A stretch of 64,000 nt of DNA from Hyphomicrobium sp. (GCA_002928515.1 PERI01000002.1:248001-312000), one strand, 5' to 3'. Shown: positions 28,062 to 37,878, counted from the first letter of the stretch. Program-made: numbers and translations. The notes: generated from the letters alone by a model not told the origin.

Positions 28062-30170
28062 TTAAGCTGCCAGACCGCGCTTTTTGAGTAGTCCGTCAAT
28101 TTTTGGTGGTCGTCCGCGAAACGCGACGTAGGCTTCATGCGGGTCGCGCGTATTGCCGGCCGAATAAATAAATTCATGCAACTTTGCGGCTGTTGCAGGA
28201 TCAAACACATTGCCGGTTTCTTCGAATGCGGCAAATGCGTCGGCATCCATCACTTCCGACCAAAGGTAGCTATAATATCCTGCGGCATAGCCACCGATAA
28301 TATGCATGAAGTGTGGAAGTCGGTGGCGCATGACTATTTCAGGCGGCATGCCAATTGCTGCGAGCGTTTGACGTTCAAACGCCTCGACGTCAGCCACTTT
28401 ATCGATGTCAGCGGTGTATAGCGCCATATCGACGAGCGCAGACGCAGTATATTCCACGGTCGCAAATCCTTGATTGAAGTTCCTTGCGGCAGTGAGTTTG
28501 TCCATGAGTGTGCGCGGTATTTGTTGTCCTGTCTGGTAGTGCAGGGCGTAGCGTTGCATCACATCATCTGTCGTCAACCAATGCTCATAGAGTTGCGACG
28601 GGAGCTCGACGAAATCTCGAGATACAGATGTTCCAGAAATCGATGGATAGGACACATTGGAGAGCAATCCGTGAAGGCCATGACCAAACTCGTGGAACAG
28701 AGTGCGGGCATCATCAAACGATAGCAGTGCTGGGCACCCGTCTGCTGCCTTGGAAAAATTCAAAACATTGATGATGACGGGACGCTCGCCTTTGCCAAGG
28801 CGATGCTGGTCTCGGAAACTCGACATCCACGCGCCTGAACGTTTTGATGGTCGCGCAAAATAATCGCCATAGAATATTCCGACGTGATCGCCGTTACGAT
28901 CAAGTACTTCCCAGGCGCGAACGTCGGCGTGATAGCGTGGAAGATCTTCACGGGGTTTGAATTCGAGGCCGAATAATCGCGTGGCACAATCAAACGCGGC
29001 GGCTATCATATTGTCCAATGTCAAGTATGCGCGAAGTTCAGACTCGTCGATATCGAATTTAGCTTTGCGGACTTTCTCGGAATAGTAGCGCCAATCCCAT
29101 GGAGCAATTTCGAAGTTTTCTCCCGAACGTTGCGAGACATCTGCGAGCGACGCACGTTCTTCGTTGGCACGCTGAACGGCCTTGGACCAAACTGATTGCA
29201 GCAAATCACTCACCGTCTCAGTGGTTTTTGCCATGGTGTCTTGCAGACTAAAATCGGCAAACGATTTATATCCGAGCAAGCGAGCATACTCATCGCGTAG
29301 AGCAACGACCTCGGCAACGATTTGGCGGTTGTCGGTGTCTCCGCCATTTGCGCCACGCGAGATCCAGGCTTTAAAAGCTAGCTCGCGTAAATCGCGACGG
29401 GTTGAATACGTGAGAAACCCTTCCACGCTCGAACGCGCCAGCGTGATCAGTGCCTTGTCGGCTAACCCTGCATCCCTTCCCGCGCGCAGGGCGCTTTCTT
29501 TCAGCGCGTCAGGTAGCCCAGCTAGATCACTTTCGCTATTAAGAACCATGCGCCAGGATTGTTCGTCTTTGAGAACGTTTTGCATGAATTGCGTGACGAG
29601 ACCGGCGAGGCGCGCATTGATTTCTTTCACGCGCGATTTTGCAGATGATGTGAGCCGCGCGCCGGCGCGCACAAATGCCAGGTGATGGCGCTCCAGGACG
29701 CGCAGATCTTCGGCGCTCAATTTCATTGTGGCGCGGCGTTCGTAGAGATCGTCGATGCGATGAAACAGTCGCTTATCGAGCAAAATGCGCGTCTCGTGTG
29801 CCGCAAACTTGGGTGCCATATCGCGTGAGATATCTTGAAGCTCCGGCGTTGAATCCGTTGCTTCCAAATTGCTGAAAACCGCGGCTACGCGCGACAGAAG
29901 TCGGCCACTTTTTTCTAGGGCTACGATGGTATTGGCAAATGTAGGCTTGGCCGTGTTGGCCGCTATTTTTTCTATTTCCGACTTGTGTGATCGAAACGCG
30001 GCTTCTAGCGCTGGCTTGAAATGCCGGGCTTCTATTTTGTCGAATGGCGGAAGGGAGAAGGGTGCAGGCCAGTTCGCGAGAAGCGGATTTGTGGATTTCG
30101 GCGCGGGTCGGCGTACTGGCTTCGCTTTGATCCGTTTATTCGACTTCGTCACGCCTGCAGCCACGACCAT
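28062..30170 (-). CDS. M3 family metallopeptidase (oligopeptidase A / Dcp type)
   Basis: Zinc peptidase of the thimet oligopeptidase family that degrades short peptides. 702 aa from ATG 30170, with GGAGAT upstream; an upstream TTG at 30203 is less likely. The zinc motif HEFGH is at 493-497, with the third ligand region FVELPSQLYEHW about 25 residues later and HFMHIIGGYAAGYYSYLWSE near the C-terminus. A lysine/proline-rich N-terminal 35 residues has no signal-peptide character, so the enzyme is probably cytoplasmic. Confidence 0.93.
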   Translation of the reverse strand: MVVAAGVTKSNKRIKAKPVRRPAPKSTNPLLANWPAPFSLPPFDKIEARHFKPALEAAFRSHKSEIEKIAANTAKPTFANTIVALEKSGRLLSRVAAVFSNLEATDSTPELQDISRDMAPKFAAHETRILLDKRLFHRIDDLYERRATMKLSAEDLRVLERHHLAFVRAGARLTSSAKSRVKEINARLAGLVTQFMQNVLKDEQSWRMVLNSESDLAGLPDALKESALRAGRDAGLADKALITLARSSVEGFLTYSTRRDLRELAFKAWISRGANGGDTDNRQIVAEVVALRDEYARLLGYKSFADFSLQDTMAKTTETVSDLLQSVWSKAVQRANEERASLADVSQRSGENFEIAPWDWRYYSEKVRKAKFDIDESELRAYLTLDNMIAAAFDCATRLFGLEFKPREDLPRYHADVRAWEVLDRNGDHVGIFYGDYFARPSKRSGAWMSSFRDQHRLGKGERPVIINVLNFSKAADGCPALLSFDDARTLFHEFGHGLHGLLSNVSYPSISGTSVSRDFVELPSQLYEHWLTTDDVMQRYALHYQTGQQIPRTLMDKLTAARNFNQGFATVEYTASALVDMALYTADIDKVADVEAFERQTLAAIGMPPEIVMRHRLPHFMHIIGGYAAGYYSYLWSEVMDADAFAAFEETGNVFDPATAAKLHEFIYSAGNTRDPHEAYVAFRGRPPKIDGLLKKRGLAA

Positions 30171-30664
30171 ATGGATCTCCTGTTCAATCCATATACGTGC
30201 CAAGTGGTCGCTCGGCTTATAAGAAAAGCTTGTTTTCCCGATAAGCTTCTCTTTTTAGCGCCCAGAATCAAGAAGGACCGGCTGGGGAACCGGCCCTTCT
30301 GAGGACGTCGACAGGAGACTTCAAATGATCTTGGCAGGGGAACCAAGATTTCAGGGACGACATCGAACATCTGGGGAAAAGATGTTCGGCAGAGTTGCCG
30401 AAGACCCGGCTTTTGATTGTGACCCCGGGGGGCTGGGGGGCTGAGTGTCCAGAGCCTTTTATCGGAACCGGGCCTTAGGCAACGGGGAACAGACTCGCGT
30501 TTTAATGCGGCGATTTATGGTCGCTGAGGGGTCGTCAATTTGGTCATGGCTGGATATTTGCCGTCGCAAATTCCTTATTTGACTGGCTTTGCTCAACGAC
30601 ATGAACTCTTGCAATCGCGACGCGTTGGCGCAATCCTAGATAGTGATTTGAGGGAGGCGCGCTT
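30171..30664. other. 494-bp gene-free interval holding a multi-hairpin element
   Basis: No protein-coding frame is credible. From left to right it holds: the peptidase upstream region with a CTTATAAG box near 30217; an AAGCTT/AAGCTT hairpin followed by a T5 run on the plus strand (30225-30256); the hairpin series 30271-30402 listed separately; a G-rich tract (30424-30442); a fourth GGGGAAC copy at 30484-30490; and the GGGAGG ribosome site of the DUF2794 gene. Confidence 0.6.
30271..30402. ncRNA. Putative structured small RNA with repeated loop sequence
   Basis: Four hairpins lie in tandem. H1 (30271-30300): AGAAGG-A-CCGG around loop CTGGGGAA. H2 (30328-30349): ATCTTGG/CCAAGAT around CAGGGGAA. 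H3 (30364-30388): CGAACATCT/AGATGTTCG around GGGGAAA. H4 (30385-30402): TTCGGCA/TGCCGAA around GAGT, overlapping the H3 base. Three loops share GGGGAA. Strand is undecided. As plus RNA the loops show GGGGA, as in CsrA-sequestering RNAs. As minus RNA they show UUCCCC, as in C-rich-loop sRNAs, and the H1 mismatch becomes a G-U pair, which favours minus. Does not match tmRNA, RNase P, 6S or 4.5S RNA as I know them. Confidence 0.55.
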
Positions 30665-31054
30665 TTGAGCGACTGTGACCCGATTATATTCAGCCCGCGC
30701 AGCGGGCAACCCATGCCAGCGCAGTCGGCGCGCAGCGGATTTGAGGTTCCAGCACTTACAACGACTTTCAACCGACAAGAACTGACTGCCATTCTTGATT
30801 TGTATGGTCGCAAGGTCGCTGCGGGCGCGTGGCGCGATTACGCCATTGATCTCATGCGCGAGAAGGCCGTTTTTTCTGTCTTTCGCAAAGCCAGTGAATT
30901 TCCGCTTTATCGCATTGAGAAAGATGATCGCTTAGCGCGCAAGCAAGGCGCTTACAGTGTTGTTGCTGCCGGGGGCCTCATCATGAAACGCGGTCACGAT
31001 TTGAGACGTGTGCTGGCTGTTTTAGAAGATCGATTTGAGGTTGTCTCGCGATAG
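30665..31054 (+). CDS. DUF2794 protein
   Basis: 129 aa from TTG 30665, with GAGGGAGG about 7 bases upstream. The conserved core matches the alphaproteobacterial DUF2794 family: TTFNRQELTAILDLYGRKVAAG, WRDYAIDLMREKAVFSVFRKA, FPLYRIEKD and QGAYSVVAAGGLIMKRG. Function unknown. Single gene ending 43 bp before a bidirectional terminator. Confidence 0.88.
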   Translation: MSDCDPIIFSPRSGQPMPAQSARSGFEVPALTTTFNRQELTAILDLYGRKVAAGAWRDYAIDLMREKAVFSVFRKASEFPLYRIEKDDRLARKQGAYSVVAAGGLIMKRGHDLRRVLAVLEDRFEVVSR

Positions 31055-31096
31055 GCCGTAAAAATTTTTGTTCGTTCGCATATGGTGTATGGATGC

Positions 31097-31123
31097 AAAA
31101 AGGCCCCGAAAAACGGGGCCTTT
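31097..31123. terminator. Bidirectional rho-independent terminator
   Basis: GGCCCCG/CGGGGCC stem with a 4-5 base A-rich loop, flanked by AAAAA on the left and TTT on the right. Read on the minus strand it is a strong terminator with T5 just after the Bax-inhibitor-like gene; on the plus strand it can end DUF2794. Confidence 0.85.
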
Positions 31124-31149
31124 GGCTAATTTAAACATGCGTCGCAAAA

Positions 31150-31917
31150 TTATTCTTCGGTGTTCATGATCCCGAGCATGTTCAAGATGTGTACGAACAG
31201 CGTGACGAAGCTGCCGTAAAGCATAAACGCGCCGAAGATCGACGAACGATTCAAGAATTCCTGACCGCCTTCGCTCGCGCCAGCCAAGTACATGTTCTTG
31301 ATGTTTTGCGTTTCCCAAGCCGTCACAACCGAGAACAGCAAGACGACGATGGCCGAGATACCGAAGCTAACCATTTTGCTCGTGCCAGGATCGGTGATGA
31401 AGAAGAAGCTCACCAGCATCGCGACGATCATGCCAATCGACGCCATGGAGAGGAAGCCGCCCCAACCGGTCATGTCCTTTTTCGTCGTGTAGCCAATGAC
31501 ACTCGTTGCAGCGAAGGTTGCCGCAGCGATGAAAAACGCCTGACCTACGAGGCCGATATGTCCCTTGGACATAAAGACGTAGATCATAGGAGCCATCATT
31601 GCGCCCCATAGCGCGCAGTAGAGCCAGTAAGCTCCGTGCGCGAGAACGGCGCTGCCCGAGTAGAACAGCTTATGGGCAAAGAAGCCGAGGCCAAGAACGG
31701 CCGCGAATAGGACCCATTTCAAGGGGCCGGATGCAATAGCGGCAAGTGCTGCTGGGCTGTTCATGAGCGCCAACACGACAACGGCCGTGCCAGCGACGCC
31801 AAGCGCCATATAGTTGTAGGTGCCAATCATAAACGACCGCAAGCCCTGATCCACAGAGCCGCCAACCGACCGGGCCCCACTCTGGGTTACAGCCGGTCTT
31901 GAATAGACTTCAGCCAT
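31150..31917 (-). CDS. Bax inhibitor-1 / YccA-family membrane protein
   Basis: TMBIM-family inner-membrane protein; relatives modulate FtsH proteolysis or act as pH-sensitive Ca leaks. About 255 aa from ATG 31917 (MAEVYSRPAVTQSG), with GGAGG 12-16 bases upstream; ATG 31935 and a longer frame to 32013 are alternatives. Seven hydrophobic segments follow SVDQGLRSFMIGTYNYMALG. The family-typical ending is IFGAFMLYGSFVTLFVHILNM. Confidence 0.9.
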   Translation of the reverse strand: MAEVYSRPAVTQSGARSVGGSVDQGLRSFMIGTYNYMALGVAGTAVVVLALMNSPAALAAIASGPLKWVLFAAVLGLGFFAHKLFYSGSAVLAHGAYWLYCALWGAMMAPMIYVFMSKGHIGLVGQAFFIAAATFAATSVIGYTTKKDMTGWGGFLSMASIGMIVAMLVSFFFITDPGTSKMVSFGISAIVVLLFSVVTAWETQNIKNMYLAGASEGGQEFLNRSSIFGAFMLYGSFVTLFVHILNMLGIMNTEE

Positions 31918-32025
31918 CGTCTCAAAATCCTCCATAGTCTTGGCAATTAGCGCCAGACTTGCACGAGATATGCGTGTCCCTGGCCTGCGTTTCAAGTCCT
32001 TAACGCTCGCCATAATATCATTTTT

Positions 32026-34605
32026 TTACTCAGAGCGCAGTGCTGGGACTGCCGGGGCGCGTAAAACCGACCATGTCCCTAATCCACCAAACACGGCAAT
32101 CAGAATTCCGGCTAAGGCCAAGGTTTGAAAAACAGCGTTCAGTGAGAATACGAATTCCAGGTCCATGACTTGCGTGACTGCGACCATGGCGACGAGACTG
32201 CCCAATAGGATAGCCACCAGAGCAGCGATGGTCGCCAGCAGCGCATATTCGAAGGCGTGTGCGGTCAAAATCTGGCGGCGGCGGGCGCCGATGGTTTTGA
32301 GAATAACTGCCTCCAGAATGCGGCGGCGCTGAGCGGTTGCCAGTGCTCCTGCTAATACCAGGGCTCCGGCTGCAAGCGTCACGCTGCCAGCGACCTGCAC
32401 AGCGGTCATGATCTTTGAAAATACCTTGTTGAACTGGTCGATGGCGTCTCGCACACGGATGGCACTTACAGATGGAAAGGCCTTTCCAAGGTCGCGCACA
32501 AGATCAGCTTCTGAGCCGCGCTCAATACCTTCAGGTAGAGTAATCGTTGCCAGCAAATTGTGAGGCGCGGCCTTCAATGTGTTGGGGGAAAACACCATCA
32601 CGAAATTGATCGCCAAGCTCTCCCACTTGACGTCGCGCAGATTCGATATGGTCGCGTCGATGTTGCGGCCTAGCACGTTGACGGTCACGCTGGAGCCAAC
32701 ACTTAACCCTAGTTTTTCAGCCAGCTCGCGTTCGAACGACACCAGCGGTGGTCCATCATAATTATTGGGCCACCAAGCGCCTTGCACAACATGCGAGCCG
32801 TCTGGAACAGTTTCCGAGTAGCTCAAACCGCGATCTCCTGACAGCACCCATTGGGCGTCAGCGGGCGGCTTGATGTCTTCGACCGGCTTGCCGTTCAATT
32901 TGATAAGCCGACCGCGCAGCATGGCGGCTTCGGAGAACTGAACGCCAGGAATTTTGCTCGTTACCATTTGTGAGAGAGCGGCAAAATCTTGCTTGGGCAC
33001 ATCGAGTAGAAAATAGTCGGGCGATGTCTCTGGCAGGCGGCCTTTCAGTTCATGAACCAGTGAAGCGTTGGCGAGTGCGACGGCCACGAGCAACGACAAG
33101 CCCGTTCCTAGCGATAAAACGACGGACCGTGTGAGGCCATCTGGTGCGCCGATATTGCGGATCGCGAGTGCCAATTGTGGCGATGCTGGTCGAGGCAGCC
33201 GACGGGCAAAATGCGTGACCAGGATGCCCAGACCGCTGAACACGGCCAGCATTACGATCAAGCCAGCGATGACATAAAAAGCAATCAAGCGCGGCTGAGA
33301 TGTTGCCAGCGCAAGGCCTATGAGGGTGGCCAATACACAGGCAATAACGACCATGACAGCAGTGCGAGGGTGGCCATGGATGGCTTGGGACTGCTGGCGA
33401 AATAGCACGCTCGCGCGGACATTCTCTGCGCGGCCGAGCGGCCAAAGCGCAAACAGCAGCGCAACAAGAAAACCATACAACGCCGAGATTCCGAGACTCA
33501 ACGGTGAGACAGTGAATGCAGCACGTATGGGCAGCATGTCACCATAGAAGTAATTGATGAGACTCGGCACGAGCACGCCAAGTGCCAGACCGATGGCAAT
33601 GCCGACGGCACTCATGGCGAGAATTTGCACCAGGAAAATGCCCATAACCTGGCCGCCCGTTGCGCCGATGCTGCGCATCGTGGCGATGACCTTCACGCGC
33701 TTATCGATGAACGTTGCTACCGCATTTGCGATGCCGACGCCGCCAACCAGTAGCGATGCCAAGCCGATCAAAATGAGAAACTGCCGCAACCGATCCAGTG
33801 TCCTGGTGATTTGCGGATTAGGGTCGTGGCGGTCGAGCGCAGTAAAGCCAGCATCGCCGAGATTTTTCTGAGTTTGCGTCCGCAATTCTTTCAAAGTGTC
33901 GCGATCGTCGGCTGTATCGTTTGGGCGCTGGACGGCATAACGCCACCGAATGAGCGTGCCGGGTTTGACGAGGCTAGTCGCGGCTAATGTGTCCAATGAC
34001 ACGAAAATGCGTGGTCCGTAAGTTAGACGATCTGCAACGGCGTCTGGCTCAGACTGAAGGATGCCCCCGATCTTAATGTCGGCTTCACCGATGCGAATTT
34101 TGTCGCCAACTTTTACGCCTAAGCGTTCCAGCAGCATGCCGTCAGCAACAGCTTTTCGTCCTTCAATGGCGCGTGCAAATGGCTGCTGATCAACGAGCGT
34201 TATGGCGCCTGCCAGGGGATAGAGCGCATCGGCCGCTTTCAATTCAGCCAGTGCTTGATCGGCGCCATCCATGCGGCGCGCCATGGTGCGCATGGTCGCC
34301 GTCTCGCTGATCGTTCCCAGGGATTGAAAGACAGCGCGTTCATTTTGTGTTGCGCGGGCGTGCATGCGAGCGAACGTTAAATCGCCTCCTAGGATAGCCT
34401 CACCCTGACTAGCGAAGCCTGAGCGCATCGCGTCGCCCAGGGCACCAACCGCAGCAATCACCATGACGCCTAATGCCAGGCAGGCAATAAACACGCGAAA
34501 ACCACTGAGGCCTCCGCGTAATTCGCGCATACCGATGCGTACAATCGTGCGCCAGTTTGCGTTGCGCGTGACTAGCGGTTGTGTTGATGACATAGCAACG
34601 CTCAT
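32026..34605 (-). CDS. ABC transporter permease, FtsX/YbbP family
   Basis: 859 aa membrane subunit with two FtsX domains, four helices each plus extra, separated by large periplasmic MacB-like segments. The N-terminal helix is at about 38-58. Helices cluster near 265-430 and again in the last 130 residues (AQRRRILEAVILKTIGARRRQILTA marks the second FtsX start). Overlaps its ATPase gene by 4 bp. In E. coli the YbbA-YbbP pair lies next to tesA; here a TesA-like gene is divergent and adjacent, so the linkage is kept. Confidence 0.92.
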   Translation of the reverse strand: MSVAMSSTQPLVTRNANWRTIVRIGMRELRGGLSGFRVFIACLALGVMVIAAVGALGDAMRSGFASQGEAILGGDLTFARMHARATQNERAVFQSLGTISETATMRTMARRMDGADQALAELKAADALYPLAGAITLVDQQPFARAIEGRKAVADGMLLERLGVKVGDKIRIGEADIKIGGILQSEPDAVADRLTYGPRIFVSLDTLAATSLVKPGTLIRWRYAVQRPNDTADDRDTLKELRTQTQKNLGDAGFTALDRHDPNPQITRTLDRLRQFLILIGLASLLVGGVGIANAVATFIDKRVKVIATMRSIGATGGQVMGIFLVQILAMSAVGIAIGLALGVLVPSLINYFYGDMLPIRAAFTVSPLSLGISALYGFLVALLFALWPLGRAENVRASVLFRQQSQAIHGHPRTAVMVVIACVLATLIGLALATSQPRLIAFYVIAGLIVMLAVFSGLGILVTHFARRLPRPASPQLALAIRNIGAPDGLTRSVVLSLGTGLSLLVAVALANASLVHELKGRLPETSPDYFLLDVPKQDFAALSQMVTSKIPGVQFSEAAMLRGRLIKLNGKPVEDIKPPADAQWVLSGDRGLSYSETVPDGSHVVQGAWWPNNYDGPPLVSFERELAEKLGLSVGSSVTVNVLGRNIDATISNLRDVKWESLAINFVMVFSPNTLKAAPHNLLATITLPEGIERGSEADLVRDLGKAFPSVSAIRVRDAIDQFNKVFSKIMTAVQVAGSVTLAAGALVLAGALATAQRRRILEAVILKTIGARRRQILTAHAFEYALLATIAALVAILLGSLVAMVAVTQVMDLEFVFSLNAVFQTLALAGILIAVFGGLGTWSVLRAPAVPALRSE

Positions 34606-35321
34606 TGCGAAACCACGCGCACTGGAAATGATTTGGTGTTTGTGAGCTCGTCAGAGGCAATGCGCCCATCGGCCATACGGATGACGCGATCAGTCATTGC
34701 GGCCAGTCGTTCGTCATGCGTGACGAGCACCAATGTGGCGTCCATACGCGCCTGTAATCCAAACAACAGATCAACGATCTGACGGCCGGTTTTGCCATCG
34801 AGGTTGCCTGTCGGTTCGTCTGCAAGGATTAATCGAGGACGGCGACTGAGAGCGCGCGCAATGGCAACGCGCTGTTGTTCGCCACCCGACAACTCGGCTG
34901 GAAAATGATCGACGCGGGCGGCAAGCCCAACTTCATCGAGCAATGTGCGGGCTGTTTCAAACGCGCCGCTTTCGCCTGCTAATTCCAAAGGCAGCGCTAC
35001 GTTTTCCAATGCCGTCATTGTGGGAACGAGATGAAATGATTGGAAAACAATGCCTATTTCTGCGCCGCGCAAAACTGCGAGATCGTCTTCGCCTAAGCCT
35101 TGCAACGCGCGGCCGCGAACCGAGACGTTGCCTGAGGTTGCGCGTTCGAGACCCGCAATCACCATGAGGAGGGAAGTCTTGCCGGAGCCTGACGGTCCAA
35201 CAATTGCTGCGGTTTGTCCCGCTTGGACGGACAGTGAGACGCCGCGCAGAATATTGACCGGGCCGGCACGGCTCGTCAGGGTCAATTGGATGTTTTCGAG
35301 TTCGATTATAGCATCAGCCAC
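34602..35321 (-). CDS. ABC transporter ATP-binding protein, YbbA/LolD-like
   Basis: 239 aa ATPase partner of the following permease. GTG start at 35321. Walker A GPSGSGKT is at 42-49, signature [15 protein letters not shown] near 145, and Walker [14 protein letters not shown] near 166. It is of the MacB/LolD/YbbA type that drives mechanotransmission or lipid and peptide extraction. Substrate unknown. Confidence 0.93.
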   Translation of the reverse strand: MADAIIELENIQLTLTSRAGPVNILRGVSLSVQAGQTAAIVGPSGSGKTSLLMVIAGLERATSGNVSVRGRALQGLGEDDLAVLRGAEIGIVFQSFHLVPTMTALENVALPLELAGESGAFETARTLLDEVGLAARVDHFPAELSGGEQQRVAIARALSRRPRLILADEPTGNLDGKTGRQIVDLLFGLQARMDATLVLVTHDERLAAMTDRVIRMADGRIASDELTNTKSFPVRVVSQ

Positions 35322-35463
35322 GGGCTTTCATGATCCTTGCTGGTTGAGGTAACGGCTTTGCTTTTTGACCTTGGTTGAGGTGTCACGGTTCCAGGTCTTG
35401 TCGTTGTCCGGCTGAATGTTTACGTGAACATCACCTGACTTGACCGATGCATGAGGCGGAAAC

Positions 35464-36168
35464 ATGAACTTATTCCAGAGATGCGCCGCCTCATTTTTCA
35501 TCCTTTTGGCATTTTCAACGCCGGTTCTTGCAATCATGATGGCACTCGGTTCTGCATACCCCTTGCGTGCTGAGGAGACACGACCAGAGATCACCATCAT
35601 TGCATTCGGCGATAGTTTGACGGCGGGTTACCTTTTAAATGCGCGTGAGGCATTCCCTGCGCAATTGCAAATGGCCCTTCAGGGTCGCGGACACAAGGTG
35701 CAGGTGATCAATGCTGGTGTATCCGGCGATACGACGGCTGCTGGCTTGGAGCGCTTGTCGTGGGCGTTAGAGACCAAAGCGGATGCGGTTATTCTAGAAC
35801 TTGGTGCAAACGATGCCTTGCGCGGATTAGATCCGAAAGAAGCCCGCGCCAATCTCGATAAAATTTTGACTGCCATCAAGGCAAAAGGTGCCGATGTTTT
35901 GATTGCAGGCATGAAAGCGCCGGGCAATTGGGGCGATGATTACGCCAAAGAATTCGATGCCATTTTTCCGGATTTGGCAAAAAAATACGATGCCGTGCTG
36001 TATCCGTTTTTTCTCGAAGGCGTGGCGCTGCAATCATCCATGGTAATGTCGGATGGATTGCATCCAACGGCTCAAGGTGTGGCTGAAATCGTCAAGCGTA
36101 TCCTTCCCGAGGTGGAAAAATTGGTTGAACGATTGTCTGCTCGAAAGTTATCTGAGGGCACTCGGTAG
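35464..36168 (+). CDS. tesA: Periplasmic SGNH esterase (TesA/arylesterase type)
   Basis: Multifunctional thioesterase/arylesterase/lysophospholipase family. 234 aa, ATG 35464 with GAGGCGG upstream and an N-terminal signal peptide to about residue 36. Catalytic Ser51 is in FGDSLTAG, the oxyanion Asn in GAND (114-117), and Asp197 and His200 in SDGLHP. Divergent from the YbbAP-like ABC genes, as in many proteobacteria. Confidence 0.92.
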   Translation: MNLFQRCAASFFILLAFSTPVLAIMMALGSAYPLRAEETRPEITIIAFGDSLTAGYLLNAREAFPAQLQMALQGRGHKVQVINAGVSGDTTAAGLERLSWALETKADAVILELGANDALRGLDPKEARANLDKILTAIKAKGADVLIAGMKAPGNWGDDYAKEFDAIFPDLAKKYDAVLYPFFLEGVALQSSMVMSDGLHPTAQGVAEIVKRILPEVEKLVERLSARKLSEGTR

Positions 36169-36198
36169 TTTTAACGTTATACGGATGCGAGGTGATTT

Positions 36199-36771
36199 TT
36201 GCCCCGCCTATTTACTGCCATCGAGTTGCCAAGCGAGTTGCGCGACGAGCTGTATCGTTTGCATCAGCCATTACCTGGTGCGCGCTGGATCCATCGCGAC
36301 AACTATCATGTCACGTTGCGATTTGTCGGCGATATCCCGCGCCACGAAGCGCGTGAGTTCGCAGATAATTTAGCAAGCATCGAGGTTGATCCTTTCGAAT
36401 TGCGCATCACCGGGCTTGGGGTTTTTGGTGGCAACGACCCTCATGCCGTGTGGGCTGCTGTCGATATGTCTCCCGCACTCGAAGAGTTGGCGCGGGCCCA
36501 TGAGAAGGCAGCACGCAATGCTGGTTTTCCTCCTGAAAAGCGACCATTTAAGCCGCATGTGACATTGGCGCGATTGAAGCATTCCAATCCGTTGGCCATT
36601 GCGCGATTTCTGACACGCTACGGCGGATATCGTTCAAAGCCCATTTATGTCACGCGCACAGTGTTGATGTCGTCACGTCCTGTGACCGGCGGAGGGCCCT
36701 ACGCGATTGAAGATATTTTTCCAATGCGCGGTGGCGATTTCACGTTTGAAGATCGCGATAGCGTTTGGTGA
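36199..36771 (+). CDS. thpR: RNA 2',3'-cyclic phosphodiesterase (2'-5' RNA ligase family)
   Basis: 190 aa from TTG 36199, with GAGGTGA upstream. Two HxT catalytic motifs are present: H37-V-T39 and H120-V-T122, symmetrically placed as in the 2H phosphoesterase fold. N-terminus PRLFTAIELP is family-typical. It hydrolyses 2',3'-cyclic phosphates on RNA ends and may ligate tRNA halves. 30 bp after the esterase gene. Confidence 0.92.
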   Translation: MPRLFTAIELPSELRDELYRLHQPLPGARWIHRDNYHVTLRFVGDIPRHEAREFADNLASIEVDPFELRITGLGVFGGNDPHAVWAAVDMSPALEELARAHEKAARNAGFPPEKRPFKPHVTLARLKHSNPLAIARFLTRYGGYRSKPIYVTRTVLMSSRPVTGGGPYAIEDIFPMRGGDFTFEDRDSVW

Positions 36772-36798
36772 GCGTACATATTGAAATCGGGCCACGAA

Positions 36799-37773
36799 CT
36801 ATAGAGTCAGTACAACTTTGCCCTGTGCTTCACGTCTGTCGAGCACTCCGATGGCCTCACGTATTTGTTCGAGGGGATATGTCGCGTGCAGACGGGGTCT
36901 CAGTTTTCCAGCTTCGGCCCAACCGAGCACTTGGCGCATATTGGCGGCTTGTCCCGCCGGGTCGCGTCGCACGGCTTCACCCCAGAAAACACCGATGAGT
37001 GACGCGCCTCTGAGCAATAATAAATTGAGCGGAATTTTTGGGATGTCTCCGGCTGCAAAGCCCACCACAAGGTAGCGACCTTTCCAAGCTAACGCGCGGA
37101 CGAGGGGTTCAGCGGCTTCACCACCAATGCAGTCATACACAACATCGGCACCTTTGCCGTTTGTTAGGTCTCTGACTGACATTTTGAGATCGTTGCCTGG
37201 AAATGTGATGACGTCATCGGCGCCGCAGGATTTTGCGATGTCCAATTTTTCTGGAGATGACGCGACCGCAATCACACGAGCGCCGCGCAGTTTGGCAACT
37301 TCGATGGCCGCTTGTCCCGCGCCTCCTGCGGCTCCTGTCACCACAACTGTTTCGTTTTCAGCTATCCGTCCGCGATCCATGAGGCCGTGAATAGCCGTGC
37401 CGTATGTGACCGAAAGTCCCGCTGCAACCGTGTCGGCGACGTCGCCAGGGATCGGCACGAGCGATGCGGCATCGACGATGATTTTCTCGCGCGCGCCGCC
37501 CCAATTGACATAAGCCATGACCCGCTGGCCGATTAAATTTTGCGATACGCCTGATGCTACCGCTTCGACGACGCCTGCGATCTCTGCGCCAGGAGAAAAT
37601 GGTAAATCTGGCTTGAATTGATATTTGCCCCGCGTCATCAAGGTGTCGGCAAAATTCAATCCGACCGCTTTCACGCGCACTAAGACTTGGCCAGGATTTG
37701 GTGTCGGTTCAGGCACATCTTCGATGACAATATGCTGAGGCCCGTCGAGGCTCTTGCACAAAGCCGCCTTCAT
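36799..37773 (-). CDS. NADPH:quinone oxidoreductase family protein (zinc-independent MDR)
   Basis: 324 aa medium-chain reductase, ATG at 37773 with GGGAGG upstream. The N-terminal GroES-like domain has VGLNFADTLMTRGKYQ and no structural-zinc cysteines. The cofactor motif is TGAAGGAGQAAIEVA at 146-160, followed by SPEKLDIAKSCGADDVI. Likely reduces quinones or enals with NADPH. Substrate not predictable. Converges with thpR. Confidence 0.9.
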   Translation of the reverse strand: MKAALCKSLDGPQHIVIEDVPEPTPNPGQVLVRVKAVGLNFADTLMTRGKYQFKPDLPFSPGAEIAGVVEAVASGVSQNLIGQRVMAYVNWGGAREKIIVDAASLVPIPGDVADTVAAGLSVTYGTAIHGLMDRGRIAENETVVVTGAAGGAGQAAIEVAKLRGARVIAVASSPEKLDIAKSCGADDVITFPGNDLKMSVRDLTNGKGADVVYDCIGGEAAEPLVRALAWKGRYLVVGFAAGDIPKIPLNLLLLRGASLIGVFWGEAVRRDPAGQAANMRQVLGWAEAGKLRPRLHATYPLEQIREAIGVLDRREAQGKVVLTL

Positions 37774-37878
37774 GTGAGACCTCCCAGGTTATGCACGGCC
37801 TCAATCTGAGCGCCCATTTTGAAACTTTTAGTCGACGAACACGCTCGCGCAACCCGCACATCGGATGCATTCACCGCC

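Noticed and set aside
30271-30460. Hairpin region as RNase P RNA, tmRNA, 6S or 4.5S RNA
   Set aside because: Known conserved cores of these RNAs, as I recall them, are not present, and the tandem short-hairpin layout differs from all four.
35411-35426. Near-palindrome ATGTTTACGTGAACAT as a possible parS
   Set aside because: The core TTTACGTGAA lacks the essential CACGTG centre and the site is far from the parS cluster, in the esterase promoter region.
35328-35600. 90-codon minus-strand frame upstream of the ABC ATPase gene
   Set aside because: Antisense to the esterase start; weak coding character and no domain.
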